From contig JADJIH010000003.1 in assembly GCA_016707115.1 (NCBI GenBank), positions 62,001-126,000 on the forward strand: a DNA stretch of 64,000 bases, in the 5' to 3' direction. The stretch is from Ignavibacteriales bacterium. Its GTDB lineage: Bacteria > Bacteroidota > Ignavibacteria > Ignavibacteriales > Ignavibacteriaceae. Both the position numbers and the translations under genes were made by a program. Shown here in pieces: positions 19,688 to 28,796 of this stretch. How positions within the stretch are numbered: the stretch's first letter is position 1; each line of letters starts with the position of its first letter. The notes beneath the pieces are model-generated. The model was not told the DNA's origin. It did not search any database and saw only the letters and a program-made list of their open reading frames with translations.

Positions 19688-20404
19688 CTAATGCACTCCA
19701 GGAAGTACCAAAATTTGTTGAATACTTAAAACTACCTGATTTTCATTTGCACCACCGTTGAAATCAGTCCATGTATTATACACTCTGTTTTCATAAGGGC
19801 TACCAACTTTTTTATCAACCATTAGATGATTTTTATCATCGCTTGTTGCTGAGCTTACAGTAGAGGTTGTCCAGGTAGCTCCATTATTTGTAGAAGTTGA
19901 TACACCCATACCCCCAGCGTTGGTTATATATCCTTCATAAAAATAACCATTGGTTCCAATTGCTGAAGAAGGATCACCATAGTTTACTCCAAAAGGAGGG
20001 TTATTAAATCCTGTCCAGTTGGTACCTGCATTTGTTGTCCAGTAAACGCCTGTACCCCAAATTGTAGAAAATGGCCAGTTTGTGGCATTTGCACTTGCAA
20101 ACAAAATATTTGGGTTTGATGGATGAATATCTATAGATAATTCAGATTGAGTTGTATTCGTTGCCCCAAAAATTCTATAATTAGGCATTACTAATACATC
20201 GGTTTCTCCTAAATCAAATTTTTGAAATACAGGAGGACCCGGTATGTAACTATAATCTGAACGAATATTTAAGGCACCGCTATTATCTGAACTTATTCTT
20301 GACCACTTCTTATCTAAATCAACTGTGCCTTGCGCATTTATTGATGTTGAAAGAATGCCAAAAATAAAAGTCATAGCGAGTAAAAACAGGAACGCTTTTT
20401 TCAT
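19688..20404 (-). CDS. Large T9SS cargo protein, N-terminal part with signal peptide (frameshifted)
   Basis: 238 residues starting MKKAFLFLLAMTFIFGILS, a signal peptide, with GGAG at a good distance upstream. It carries Asp-box-like repeats (TTNAGTNWTG, STNNGATWTT). The last ~16 residues are out of frame: one missing base near 19726 (an A run on the coding strand) would turn them into LKYSTNFGTSWSALVDL, restoring another Asp box and joining the 17115-19682 frame. The intact gene would span 17115-20404, about 1,096 residues. Whether the lesion is real or a sequencing error cannot be told from here. Confidence 0.82.
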   Translation of the reverse strand: MKKAFLFLLAMTFIFGILSTSINAQGTVDLDKKWSRISSDNSGALNIRSDYSYIPGPPVFQKFDLGETDVLVMPNYRIFGATNTTQSELSIDIHPSNPNILFASANATNWPFSTIWGTGVYWTTNAGTNWTGFNNPPFGVNYGDPSSAIGTNGYFYEGYITNAGGMGVSTSTNNGATWTTSTVSSATSDDKNHLMVDKKVGSPYENRVYNTWTDFNGGANENQVVLSIQQILVLPGVH

Positions 20405-20685
20405 AGTGACTCCATTTTGGTTGAATGAGAATGATTAGTTAGAAAGGAAATAAAATATTCTGAAATATCAATTTTAAAACAATTCATAGATTAGTTTTTT
20501 AATAGATAAATATTGAAGAGTAAACCGTGTGACAATTCGAATTGAAACCACACAAGAATAATCTGCAAAAAACTCAACATGTAAAAAGATTAGTAATTAT
20601 TTCGGGTTAACTTATGTGAAAATAATTTAATTTACTATATCTAACTAAAAATAATTTTATTTTTTTATAAATAATATTTAGCTAT

Positions 20686-21771
20686 TTGGAACCGTTATAT
20701 CTGACATACATAATACTAATTTTATTTCTACTTGCTGCTGTCAATGTATATAAAGCATTTGCATATCAATTAGAACGAAAAAGAATGACAACTTTTAAGC
20801 CAAAATTGTCGCTTATAATTGCAGCAAAGAATGAGGAACAAAACATTTATTCCCTTATTGATTCACTTGAAAAATTAAATTATCCAAATGAGAACTTTGA
20901 AGTAATAATTGTTGATGATAATTCAACTGATAAAACTGCTGAGTTAATCCAATCAAGAATATCAAATAAAAATAATTACACATTAATTACAGCTGATAAC
21001 AAAACAATAGCAGGTAAAAAAGGCGCTTTAAAGATTGGTGTTGAGAGTGCAAAAAATAATTTCATCGTTATAACGGATGCCGATTGCCAGCCTGAGAATA
21101 ATTGGCTAAATGAAATGGCCGCAGCTTTGGATTATGGGTATGATATTGTTTTTGGTGTAGCACCAATAATTAAAGGGAAAAATCTTGTTGAAAAATTATC
21201 TGCATTTGAAAATCTCCATAATACATTTTTAACAATTGCGGCTGTTGGATCAAATGTTCCCTATTCTGCCACAGCAAGAAGTTTTGCATTTAGAAAAACA
21301 TCATTTGAAAGAGTCGGAGGATATGGGAAAACTACAGAAACTCTTTCCGGTGATGATGATTTGTTACTTCGTGAGGCTGTAAAAAATAAAATGTTAATTG
21401 GAACTGTTATCGAGCCAGATGCTTTTGTATTTTCTGCCGCACCAAAAAGTTTTAATGAGTATTTTCAGCAGAAGAAAAGGCATTTACAAACTTCATTTCA
21501 TTATTTGTTAAAACAAAAAATGTTTTTAGGCTTTTGGCATTTAATTAATCTTTTTTCATTTTTTTCAATTCTGCTTGTATTTATTACACCAATATTTGCT
21601 TTGCCGTTTGTTGTTAAACTTATTTATGATTTTTTTATTGTTACAAAATATCAGCATCAGTTAGGTTATTCTTTTAGATTTTATGAGATTATTTACCTGC
21701 AAATTTTATTCGAGATTTTTATTGTTGTTAATTTCTTCAATTCAATTTCAGGCAATGTTAAGTGGAAGTAA
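20686..21771 (+). CDS. Family 2 glycosyltransferase, membrane-bound
   Basis: 361 residues. One N-terminal membrane helix (residues 3-22), a GT2 (GT-A fold) catalytic domain with VIIVDDNSTDKTAELI, the DxD-type ITDADCQPENNW and SGDDDLLLREA, a QKKRH motif similar to the QxxRW of processive enzymes, and two C-terminal membrane helices. It probably transfers a sugar from a nucleotide donor to a lipid or polysaccharide at the inner membrane. The start is TTG at 20686; no in-frame ATG lies between it and the upstream stop, and the ribosome binding site is weak, so the start is tentative. The next gene overlaps by 10 bases. Confidence 0.9.
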   Translation: MEPLYLTYIILILFLLAAVNVYKAFAYQLERKRMTTFKPKLSLIIAAKNEEQNIYSLIDSLEKLNYPNENFEVIIVDDNSTDKTAELIQSRISNKNNYTLITADNKTIAGKKGALKIGVESAKNNFIVITDADCQPENNWLNEMAAALDYGYDIVFGVAPIIKGKNLVEKLSAFENLHNTFLTIAAVGSNVPYSATARSFAFRKTSFERVGGYGKTTETLSGDDDLLLREAVKNKMLIGTVIEPDAFVFSAAPKSFNEYFQQKKRHLQTSFHYLLKQKMFLGFWHLINLFSFFSILLVFITPIFALPFVVKLIYDFFIVTKYQHQLGYSFRFYEIIYLQILFEIFIVVNFFNSISGNVKWK

Positions 21772-22664
21772 AAGAAATAAATGCTGCCTGGCTTGATGAA
21801 TCTCATCCAAACTTTAATAGGTGGAAACGCGCAAGGGAAGTTTCAGTAGAGCGCGGAAAATTTGTCTCTTCAATTATCAACCAACAGTTGGATACAAAGG
21901 ATCTATCTGTTTTAGATTTAGGCTCAGGTGAAGGCGGAACATCTAAAGTTTTTTCAGAAAATAATTTTATTGTTAGCTTTGATTTGAGTTTAATTCGCCT
22001 GCAAAGACAAATCAGCTCTGTCATTTCGAAGGAGGGTTTCTACCCGACTGAGAAATCTTCAACTAATAATAAAACCAGATTTCTCTCTTCGTTCGAAATG
22101 ACAAAACCAGAATTAGTAAACGGAAGCGCATTACAACTTCCCTTTTCAAATCATTCTTTTGATCTTATTATTATCCAGGATGTGATCGAACATCTTACAA
22201 ACACTGCCGCCTTTTATTCTGAAGTAAAAAGAATCCTAAAAACGAATGGATATATTTATTTAAGTACACCAAATAAATTATCAATCTTTAATATCCTAAA
22301 CGATCCTCATTTTGGATTACCTGTTTTATCATTGTTAAAACGGGAATCAATAAAAAAATATTTTCTAAAACAATTTCGTAAAGATGATTATAACCGAACA
22401 GATATTGCGCAGCTTTTATCTTTAAATGGATTAATCAATCTTTTCAAAAATGATTTTGAGATTAAACTTTACACAAAATTTTCTGTTCAGGAATTATTTA
22501 ACGGCAATAAAGGAATTGTCTGGAGTGATTTTCATCTAAAGTTAATCGCATTTTGCAAACTAATTAAACTTGATTGGCTATTGATTAAACTTGCAAATGA
22601 TAAAATTGGATTAATAAATAAATACTTTACACCAACTTTTTATTTTGTATTTAAGAAAACTTGA
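21762..22664 (+). CDS. SAM-dependent methyltransferase carrying an in-frame repeat insertion
   Basis: 300 residues, class I methyltransferase. Motif I is VLDLGSGEGGTSKVF and the motif IV-V region is NGSALQLPFSNHSFDLIII with DVIEHL. Between them, residues about 87-114 are encoded by a palindromic repeat (22019-22103) that keeps the frame open; without it the spacing of the motifs would be typical. A GTG start at 21762 overlaps the glycosyltransferase gene, so the two are probably coupled and act on the same glycan or lipid. Whether the enzyme still works with the added loop is unknown; the loop lies between the beta strands that hold SAM, possibly as a surface extension. Confidence 0.85.
   Translation: MEVKEINAAWLDESHPNFNRWKRAREVSVERGKFVSSIINQQLDTKDLSVLDLGSGEGGTSKVFSENNFIVSFDLSLIRLQRQISSVISKEGFYPTEKSSTNNKTRFLSSFEMTKPELVNGSALQLPFSNHSFDLIIIQDVIEHLTNTAAFYSEVKRILKTNGYIYLSTPNKLSIFNILNDPHFGLPVLSLLKRESIKKYFLKQFRKDDYNRTDIAQLLSLNGLINLFKNDFEIKLYTKFSVQELFNGNKGIVWSDFHLKLIAFCKLIKLDWLLIKLANDKIGLINKYFTPTFYFVFKKT
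22019..22103 (+). repeat. Two-arm palindromic repeat inside the methyltransferase gene
   Basis: The 85-base element begins TGTCATTTCGAA (22019-22030) and ends TTCGAAATGACA (22092-22103), with a second inner pair GAGAAATCT/AGATTTCTC. The left arm also holds a small hairpin (GGGT...ACCC). It is read in frame as part of the methyltransferase. It is closely related to the copy at 22666 and in end sequence to the half unit at 14358. Confidence 0.8.
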
Positions 22665-22665
22665 A

Positions 22666-22748
22666 GTCATTTCGAAGGAAGGTTCCTGCCTGACTGAGAA
22701 ATCTGTATATATTTTTTGTTTCAGATTTCTCCCTTGAGCCGAAATAAC
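22666..22748 (+). repeat. Second copy of the two-arm palindromic repeat
   Basis: It starts 2 bases after the methyltransferase stop, in the same orientation as the internal copy. The left arm GTCATTTCGAAGGA...GACTGAGAAATCT differs from the internal copy at only a few positions, and the inner hairpin AGGT...GCCT keeps pairing against GGGT...ACCC in the other copy. The right arm (AGATTTCTC... to GAAATAAC) is more diverged. It occupies most of the gap before cdd. Confidence 0.8.
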
Positions 22749-22802
22749 AAATAATTATAATTTGAACTAAAACATTTAAAGAATATTTTTCCAAATAAAA
22801 TT

Positions 22803-23198
22803 ATGGATTATAAAACACTCGCACATAAAGCTGTTGAAGCAAAAGCAAACGCGCTTCCTCCCTACTCCAACTTTCACGTTGGTGCAGCACTTTTAACAAC
22901 AGATGAAAAAGTTTACACCGGATGCAATGTTGAAAACAGCACATTTGGATTAACACTCTGCGCAGAACGTACAGCAATTTTCAAAGCCATTTCTGAAGGT
23001 GAAAGAAAATTTAAAGCAATTGCAATCGCAAGTGATTCACCGGATTATATTACTCCCTGCGGTGCATGCAGACAAATTATTTTTGATCACTGCGGCGAGA
23101 TTGATATTATCTGTACAAACGGAAAAGAAGAATACAAAGTTTTTAAAACATCAGAATTATTACCATTCGCTTTTGGGGATAAGGATTTAAACAAATAA
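22803..23198 (+). CDS. cdd: Cytidine deaminase
   Basis: 131 residues, the normal size of the homotetrameric zinc enzyme that converts (deoxy)cytidine to (deoxy)uridine. The active site is complete: [19 protein letters not shown] with the catalytic Glu after the zinc Cys, and TPCGACRQ with two more zinc Cys. First gene of a four-gene nucleoside operon: 2 bases separate it from tdk, then tdk, the transporter and the phosphorylase overlap stop-to-start. Confidence 0.96.
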   Translation: MDYKTLAHKAVEAKANALPPYSNFHVGAALLTTDEKVYTGCNVENSTFGLTLCAERTAIFKAISEGERKFKAIAIASDSPDYITPCGACRQIIFDHCGEIDIICTNGKEEYKVFKTSELLPFAFGDKDLNK

Positions 23199-23200
23199 TT

Positions 23201-23782
23201 ATGGAACCAACTCCACACGCAGTACCAAGAGAAACAGGCTGGATTGAAGTTATTGCCGGCTGTATGTTCAGCGGAAAGACAGAAGAACTTATCCGCCGTT
23301 TACGCAGAGCCAAAATTGCAAAACAAAAAGTTGTAATCTTTAAACCAAATATTGATACAAGATATTCTACAAATTCAATTGTATCTCACAGCGAGCAATC
23401 TCTTCCTTCAATACTTATTAAAGATGTAAAAGAAATTCTGGATTTGGTTGAAGATGCCCAGGTAATTGGAATTGATGAAGCACAATTTTTTTCAAGCGAT
23501 CTGGTTAACGTTTGTAACCAGCTTGCAGATGATGGTAAACGAGTTATCGTTGCAGGTTTGGATATGGATTATCGCGGCGTTCCTTTTGAGCCGATGCCGC
23601 AAATACTTTCTGTTGCAGAGTATATAACAAAACCTTTAGCAATTTGTGTTGAATGCGGAAATCCGGCAGACAGGACTCAGCGAAAAACTGCTTCTGCAGA
23701 AAGAGTTGTTGTTGGTGCAGCGGATGTTTATGAAGCACGCTGCCGCAAATGCCATTACATTCCAACCGAAGAGAAACATTAA
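23201..23782 (+). CDS. tdk: Thymidine kinase
   Basis: 193 residues of the type II (tetrameric) thymidine kinase family. P-loop [19 protein letters not shown], Walker B GIDEAQFF, and a C-terminal zinc site formed by CVECG and CRKC. It phosphorylates thymidine (and deoxyuridine) with ATP. The stop TAA shares its last base with the ATG of the transporter gene. Confidence 0.96.
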   Translation: MEPTPHAVPRETGWIEVIAGCMFSGKTEELIRRLRRAKIAKQKVVIFKPNIDTRYSTNSIVSHSEQSLPSILIKDVKEILDLVEDAQVIGIDEAQFFSSDLVNVCNQLADDGKRVIVAGLDMDYRGVPFEPMPQILSVAEYITKPLAICVECGNPADRTQRKTASAERVVVGAADVYEARCRKCHYIPTEEKH

Positions 23783-25140
23783 TGAATTTTGAATCATTCA
23801 TTCGTGGCATTTTTGGTTTAGCATTATTAATCGGAATTGCATTTCTTATATCCAACAATAAGAGAAAAATAAATTGGCGATTAGTTGGTTCAGGATTCGT
23901 TCTTCAAATAATATTTGCAATTCTTATTCTCCGTGGTGATTCACTTCGTTCGTTCTTCGTTCCTTTCGGGTGGCCCAAAGATTTTTTTAATTCAGTTAGT
24001 TATGTTTTTGTTTTGATATTAAACTTTACAACCGAAGGTGCAAAATTTGTTTTTGGAAATCTTGCACTCGCTCCCGGCAATGAAGGGAATCTCGGTTTCT
24101 TTTTTGCATTCCAGGTGCTTCCTACTATAATTTTCTTTGCAAGCCTGATGTCAGTTTTTTATTACCTTGGAATAATGCAAAAAATTGTTCAGGGGATGGC
24201 TTGGGTGATGGCAAAAGTTATGGGTACAAGCGGTGCTGAATCTTTATCCTGCACAGCAAATATTTTTGTTGGACAAACTGAAGCGCCATTAATGATAAAA
24301 CCATTTATAAAAGGAATGACCCAAAGTGAACTTCTTACGATTATGATTGGCGGAATGGCTACAATTGCCGGCGGAGTTATGGCAGCATATATTCAAATGC
24401 TTGGCAGTGCTTATGCAGCCGCACATGGAATTCCGTTAGTTGAAGCACAGCAAATGTTTGCAACACAATTACTTGGTGCAAGTGTTATGGCTGCTCCCGG
24501 TGCAATGATGATTGGGAAAATTTTAATTCCTGAAACTGCTGAATCAGAAACTAAAGGATCTGTAAAAGTCTCAATCGAAAAAAATTCAAGCAATGTAATT
24601 GAAGCCGCAGCAAATGGTGCAAGCGATGGATTGCAATTAGCTTTAAATGTTGGTGCTATGTTACTTGCATTTATTGCTCTTATCGCATTAATAAATTTTC
24701 TCCTAAATGGATTTGGAGATCTGGTTGGATTAAATTCCTATTTGATAACAAATTTTGGTCAGCCGCTAAGTTTTCAACTTATGATTGGATTGGTATTACA
24801 GTTTGTTGCATACGGAATTGGTGTCCCCTGGCACGATGCACTTACTTTCGGAAGTTTACTCGGTACCAAAGTAGTGTTAAATGAATTTGTTGCTTATTCC
24901 GATATGGGTAATCTTGTACAAACTGGTAAACTCGTTAATGAAAAATCTATTCTTATGGCAACTTACGCTTTATGTGGATTTGCAAACTTTTCTTCTATCG
25001 CAATTCAAATTGGCGGACTTGGTCCGCTTGCACCAAACAGAAAATCAGATATTGCCGCACTTGGAATTAAAGCGGTTATTGGCGGCGTGCTTACAACATT
25101 ATTAACTGCAACTTTAGCTGGATTATTTTTTGCTTTCTAA
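23782..25140 (+). CDS. NupC-family concentrative nucleoside transporter
   Basis: 452 residues from ATG 23782 (TAATG overlap with tdk); a longer in-frame start within tdk is less likely. About ten membrane helices. Conserved transporter segments include GTSGAESLSCTANIFVGQTE (the nucleoside-site helical hairpin) and LCGFANFSSIAIQIGGLG near the C-terminus. These proteins take up nucleosides with Na+ or H+. A ~20-residue polar insertion around residues 253-275 (ESETKGSVKVSIEKNSSN) is at the position of a cytoplasmic loop. Context within the salvage operon fits import of both purine and pyrimidine nucleosides. Confidence 0.93.
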   Translation: MNFESFIRGIFGLALLIGIAFLISNNKRKINWRLVGSGFVLQIIFAILILRGDSLRSFFVPFGWPKDFFNSVSYVFVLILNFTTEGAKFVFGNLALAPGNEGNLGFFFAFQVLPTIIFFASLMSVFYYLGIMQKIVQGMAWVMAKVMGTSGAESLSCTANIFVGQTEAPLMIKPFIKGMTQSELLTIMIGGMATIAGGVMAAYIQMLGSAYAAAHGIPLVEAQQMFATQLLGASVMAAPGAMMIGKILIPETAESETKGSVKVSIEKNSSNVIEAAANGASDGLQLALNVGAMLLAFIALIALINFLLNGFGDLVGLNSYLITNFGQPLSFQLMIGLVLQFVAYGIGVPWHDALTFGSLLGTKVVLNEFVAYSDMGNLVQTGKLVNEKSILMATYALCGFANFSSIAIQIGGLGPLAPNRKSDIAALGIKAVIGGVLTTLLTATLAGLFFAF

Positions 25141-25961
25141 TGGTTGATTTAAATTTTAAATATAAATCTCTTATCGAGTTTCTAAAATCCGAGACTCCTT
25201 TCAAACCCGAATTATCAATTATTCTTGGCAGCGGACTTGGAGATTTTGCAGAGCAACTTCAAATTCATAAATCAATTTCCACATCTGATATTCCCGGTTA
25301 CCCTGTTTCTACAGTTGTAGGACATAAAGGTAAAATACATTTTGCCGAGTACGAAAATAAAAAGTTAATTCTGTTTCAGGGAAGAGTTCATTTTTATGAA
25401 GGCTATAATATTAATGAATGTATAATTCCTGTTTTTATATCTCATAAACTTGGCGTTAAAAATCTTTTACTTACAAATGCTGCAGGCGGAATAAATAAAA
25501 ATTTTACTCCCGGCGATTTAATGCTTGCAACTTCATTAAATGGAATATTAATTAAGAAAGAACTTACAGATCTGATTGGTTTAACAAATCTTGCAGGTAA
25601 AGATAATTTTATAAATCTACCTGATCCTGAATTTAATAACCTTATTAAAACTACTGCCAAATCAGAAAACATAAATCTTAAGCAAGGTGTTTACTGGTTT
25701 ACAAAAGGACCAACCTACGAAACTCCTGCTGAGATTAAGTTTTTTGCAAAGTACGGTGCAGATGCAGTTGGGATGTCAACAGTTCACGAAGCAGTTTATT
25801 CATCTTACCTTGGAATGAAAACAGCTGCAATTTCCTGTATCACAAATTTTGCTTCAGGCATTTCAGATCAAAAACTTTCACACAGCGAAGTAACAGAAAC
25901 AGCGGACAGAGTTAAAAACATTTTTGCAAGATTGGTTAAAGCAATTATAAAAGCTGTTTGA
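25140..25961 (+). CDS. Purine nucleoside phosphorylase
   Basis: 273 residues, trimeric PNP type (inosine/guanosine). Phosphate- and base-site segments are present: SIILGSGLGDFA, VVGHKGK, NAAGGINKNFTPGDLM, KGPTYETPAEI and AVGMSTVHEAV; the last has His where family members usually have Pro. It splits imported purine nucleosides to base and (deoxy)ribose 1-phosphate. ATG shares its A with the transporter stop (TAATG). Last gene of the operon. Confidence 0.93.
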   Translation: MVDLNFKYKSLIEFLKSETPFKPELSIILGSGLGDFAEQLQIHKSISTSDIPGYPVSTVVGHKGKIHFAEYENKKLILFQGRVHFYEGYNINECIIPVFISHKLGVKNLLLTNAAGGINKNFTPGDLMLATSLNGILIKKELTDLIGLTNLAGKDNFINLPDPEFNNLIKTTAKSENINLKQGVYWFTKGPTYETPAEIKFFAKYGADAVGMSTVHEAVYSSYLGMKTAAISCITNFASGISDQKLSHSEVTETADRVKNIFARLVKAIIKAV

Positions 25962-25989
25962 TTTTTAAATCAATAATGATCTTTAGATC

Positions 25990-26026
25990 AAAAAAAAAGA
26001 CGGAGAGGCTGCTGTCTCTCCGTCTT
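25990..26026 (-). terminator. Strong terminator of the chemoreceptor gene, partly bidirectional
   Basis: Perfect 11-bp stem (25997-26007 with 26016-26026, core GACGGAGAG/CTCTCCGTC) and an 8-base loop. On the minus strand a run of nine T follows, 7 bases after the chemoreceptor stop. On the plus strand the trailing T run is weaker, so it may also end the nucleoside operon. Confidence 0.9.
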
Positions 26027-26032
26027 CTATTA

Positions 26033-28105
26033 TTAGATGTGAATCAACTCGCCATTTTCTTTTATGGCAAATTTACTTTCAATATCATCAATCTTAAACT
26101 GAGCTACAATTTCCTGAAGATTTAGAGTAAGTCTATTTAAATCTTCCGATGCATGTGCAATTTGCTGAATTCCTGAAGCACTTTGTTGAGTAACACTGCT
26201 TATAGATTCAATATTTTTACTTATCTGTTCCGAAGCGGTGGATTGCTGTTCACTTGCTGCGGCAACCATGCTAACTATATCAACAACCTGCTCAGCACCC
26301 TGAATAATTTCGTGAAGCGATGAACCAGCTTTTTCGGCAAGCCTCTTTCCTACCTCAACTTCTTTTGTTCCCTGTTTCATTGATTCAACCGCTCCACTTG
26401 TATCCTTCTGAATTTGTTTTATCATTGTTGCAATTTCTTTTGTGGCTTTAGTTGTACGTTCAGCAAGTTTTCTTACTTCGTCAGCTACAACTGCAAAACC
26501 TCTGCCCTGTTCGCCTGCGCGAGCTGCTTCTATTGCCGCATTTAATGCTAATAAATTTGTTTGATCTGCAATATCATCTATAACCTGTACTATCTCGCCG
26601 ATCTGATCGCTGCTTTTGCCAAGATCTTCAACGGTCTCTGCACTTTTTCTAACGACTTCTGCAATGCGATTCATACCAATTATAGTTTCTTCTACAACGT
26701 GTCCGCCTTCTTTTGCAACTTTGCCCGCATTTTTACTTGCCTGAGTTGCCTGTTCGGTATTCTTAGTAGTTTCAAAAATCGTTTTTGTCATTTCTTCAAC
26801 GGCACCGGCAACTTCAGTAGCTTGTGCTGATTGCTCCTGTGCACCTGCAGCCATCTGTTCGGTGGATGATGAAATTTCATTTGCTGCACTTGCAGTTGCT
26901 TGAACAGCTTCTTTAACCTGGTTCAATATTTTACTTACAGATTCACCCATTTTGTTTATACTGTTTTTAAGTATTTGATGATCGCCTTGATAATTTCCAG
27001 TAACTCTTGGCGTCAAATCGCCTAATGCCATTGTTCCCAAAACTTTAGAACCTTCTGCAACTGGTTTTACGATAGCATCTAGAGTTTCATTAACACCTTT
27101 AACTATATCTTTATAACCGCCGCTAAATTTTTCTGCGTTGCCGCGTGAAGATAGTTTACCTTCAATTCCAGCTTTTGAAAGTAATGTTGTTTCATTAACC
27201 AGGCTTTTTAAAGTCTTAATAACTTTAATAAAACTTTTATTAAGAACATCTTCTTCAGATTTTATTTTTACTTCAACATCAAGATTTCCATCAGAAATAT
27301 TTTCTGCAACCGATGCCTGAGCTTTAATATTTTCTATCATTAACTGAAAAGAGCGTTCAAGATTTCCTAGTTCATCTTTAGTTTTTGCATCAACCGAAAC
27401 GTTAATATTTCCAACAGCAATGCTATTAGCCGCGCTTAAAAGAGTATTTACAGGTTTTGCAATTATCCGGGAAATAAATAATCCCAGCAGAACAGAAAAT
27501 ATTCCGCCGCCAATTACAAGAACAAGTAAAATTGTAGTAGCAGAATTTACACTTGCATCTGTTGATCTATCCAGTTCTTCCGCAACTTCAATATTAATAT
27601 CAATTAATTCTTTTAAATATTTTCTTGCTTCTAATTGATGAGTTAATGAAGCACCATAGATAATTTTATTTGCTTCATCATCATTCATTTTTAATAAATG
27701 TTCAACTGCTAAATCACGCTGTCTTTTATATACATTCCATTCATTTAAAAACTTTGGAAGTGTTTCTTCTTCAGCCTTTACTAAATATGTTTTTGAATAT
27801 TTATCAATTAGTTCATCCAAAATTTCAGTTTGTTTATTTATTGACTCAGCATAGTCATTTCTTTTTTCAAGATTATCAGTGCCCAACATTGCCACAACAT
27901 CACCTCTTGAAATTAATAACGCAGCATTAGCATAACCAAGATCTTGAATGGGAATAAGTCGATCCAGATATAATGTATTTTGATTATCAGATACCTGAAC
28001 AATTCCGCTGTAACCCAAATACCCTACTGAAAGGGTAATCATTGAAACCGTTATAAATCCCAATAAAAGCTTGTAGCTTACTTTTAAGTTGTAATACCAA
28101 TTCAT
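26033..28105 (-). CDS. Methyl-accepting chemotaxis protein with several HAMP units
   Basis: 690 residues from ATG 28105, chosen because AAGGAG precedes it by 6 bases; the ATG six codons upstream has no ribosome binding site. Order: membrane helix (about 9-29), four-helix periplasmic sensor (30-180), second membrane helix (about 188-210), HAMP ([21 protein letters not shown]), then at least two further HAMP-like repeats up to about 400, and the cytoplasmic signalling domain with the hairpin tip [20 protein letters not shown]. It should signal to CheA through CheW; cheW is the next gene upstream. CheA is not in the window. No C-terminal CheR-tethering pentapeptide is visible. Confidence 0.95.
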   Translation of the reverse strand: MNWYYNLKVSYKLLLGFITVSMITLSVGYLGYSGIVQVSDNQNTLYLDRLIPIQDLGYANAALLISRGDVVAMLGTDNLEKRNDYAESINKQTEILDELIDKYSKTYLVKAEEETLPKFLNEWNVYKRQRDLAVEHLLKMNDDEANKIIYGASLTHQLEARKYLKELIDINIEVAEELDRSTDASVNSATTILLVLVIGGGIFSVLLGLFISRIIAKPVNTLLSAANSIAVGNINVSVDAKTKDELGNLERSFQLMIENIKAQASVAENISDGNLDVEVKIKSEEDVLNKSFIKVIKTLKSLVNETTLLSKAGIEGKLSSRGNAEKFSGGYKDIVKGVNETLDAIVKPVAEGSKVLGTMALGDLTPRVTGNYQGDHQILKNSINKMGESVSKILNQVKEAVQATASAANEISSSTEQMAAGAQEQSAQATEVAGAVEEMTKTIFETTKNTEQATQASKNAGKVAKEGGHVVEETIIGMNRIAEVVRKSAETVEDLGKSSDQIGEIVQVIDDIADQTNLLALNAAIEAARAGEQGRGFAVVADEVRKLAERTTKATKEIATMIKQIQKDTSGAVESMKQGTKEVEVGKRLAEKAGSSLHEIIQGAEQVVDIVSMVAAASEQQSTASEQISKNIESISSVTQQSASGIQQIAHASEDLNRLTLNLQEIVAQFKIDDIESKFAIKENGELIHI

Positions 28106-28141
28106 TTTATTCTCCTTATTCATTAATAAATATTATGTACT

Positions 28142-28627
28142 TTAATTTGAAGATTCCATTAAACTAAATTCAGCGATTGAAAATATTTTTTCCAGATCAA
28201 GCAAAATCAGGAGTCTATCTTCAAGTTTTCCTATAGCTGTTATAAATTCATTGTTTACACCGCCAATTAATTCAGGTGGAGTTTCTGTGATACTTTTAGG
28301 TATTCTTAGAACTTCGTTTACTTCATCAACAATAAATCCTATGGTTTGTTCCTTTAGCTCTATAACTACTATACGTGTATTTTTTCCGTGTTCAAGCTTT
28401 ATCAATCCAAGCTTTACTCTTAAATCAATAACCGGAATGATTCTACCTCTTAGATTTACAACTCCTTCAATAAAATCCGGAGTATTAGGAACTTTAGTTA
28501 TCTGTAGCATTCTATTAATTTCTTGAACAATATTAATATCAACACCAAATTCTTCCTCACCAATTTTAAAACTTACTAACTGTAGTAGCTCCTGTTGTTC
28601 TGTTTTAGTTTTTTCCTGAATGTCCAT
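28142..28627 (-). CDS. cheW: CheW-like chemotaxis coupling protein
   Basis: 161 residues consisting of one CheW domain after a ~15-residue Glu/Gln-rich N-terminus. LVSFKIGEEEFGVDINIVQEI, GVVNLRGRIIPVIDLR and the closing LLILLDLEKIF are typical (given here as short stretches of the domain). It bridges chemoreceptors and CheA. ATG at 28627 has AGGAT upstream; the chemoreceptor gene begins 36 bases after its stop, so they form a two-gene operon. Confidence 0.94.
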   Translation of the reverse strand: MDIQEKTKTEQQELLQLVSFKIGEEEFGVDINIVQEINRMLQITKVPNTPDFIEGVVNLRGRIIPVIDLRVKLGLIKLEHGKNTRIVVIELKEQTIGFIVDEVNEVLRIPKSITETPPELIGGVNNEFITAIGKLEDRLLILLDLEKIFSIAEFSLMESSN

Positions 28628-28796
28628 TTTATATCCTAAAAAATTATGTTTAAGATTTATTTAGAAAAGGTACTGCATTAGCAGAATTTTCCAATTCTTT
28701 AATAGTATGATCGATGAAAATGCTTTTAGAAACGCTCTTTGGTTTCAAGCGGTTGATATTAGGAAATAAGCGGTAATTAATTTTAGGATAGGATGA

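Noticed and set aside
23749..23781. Transporter start inside tdk
   Set aside because: The TAATG junction at 23782 gives the normal family start; the extra residues are polar and unlike the family.
28106..28123. Upstream ATG of the chemoreceptor
   Set aside because: No ribosome binding site; the ATG at 28105 has AAGGAG at the right distance and starts just before the first membrane helix.
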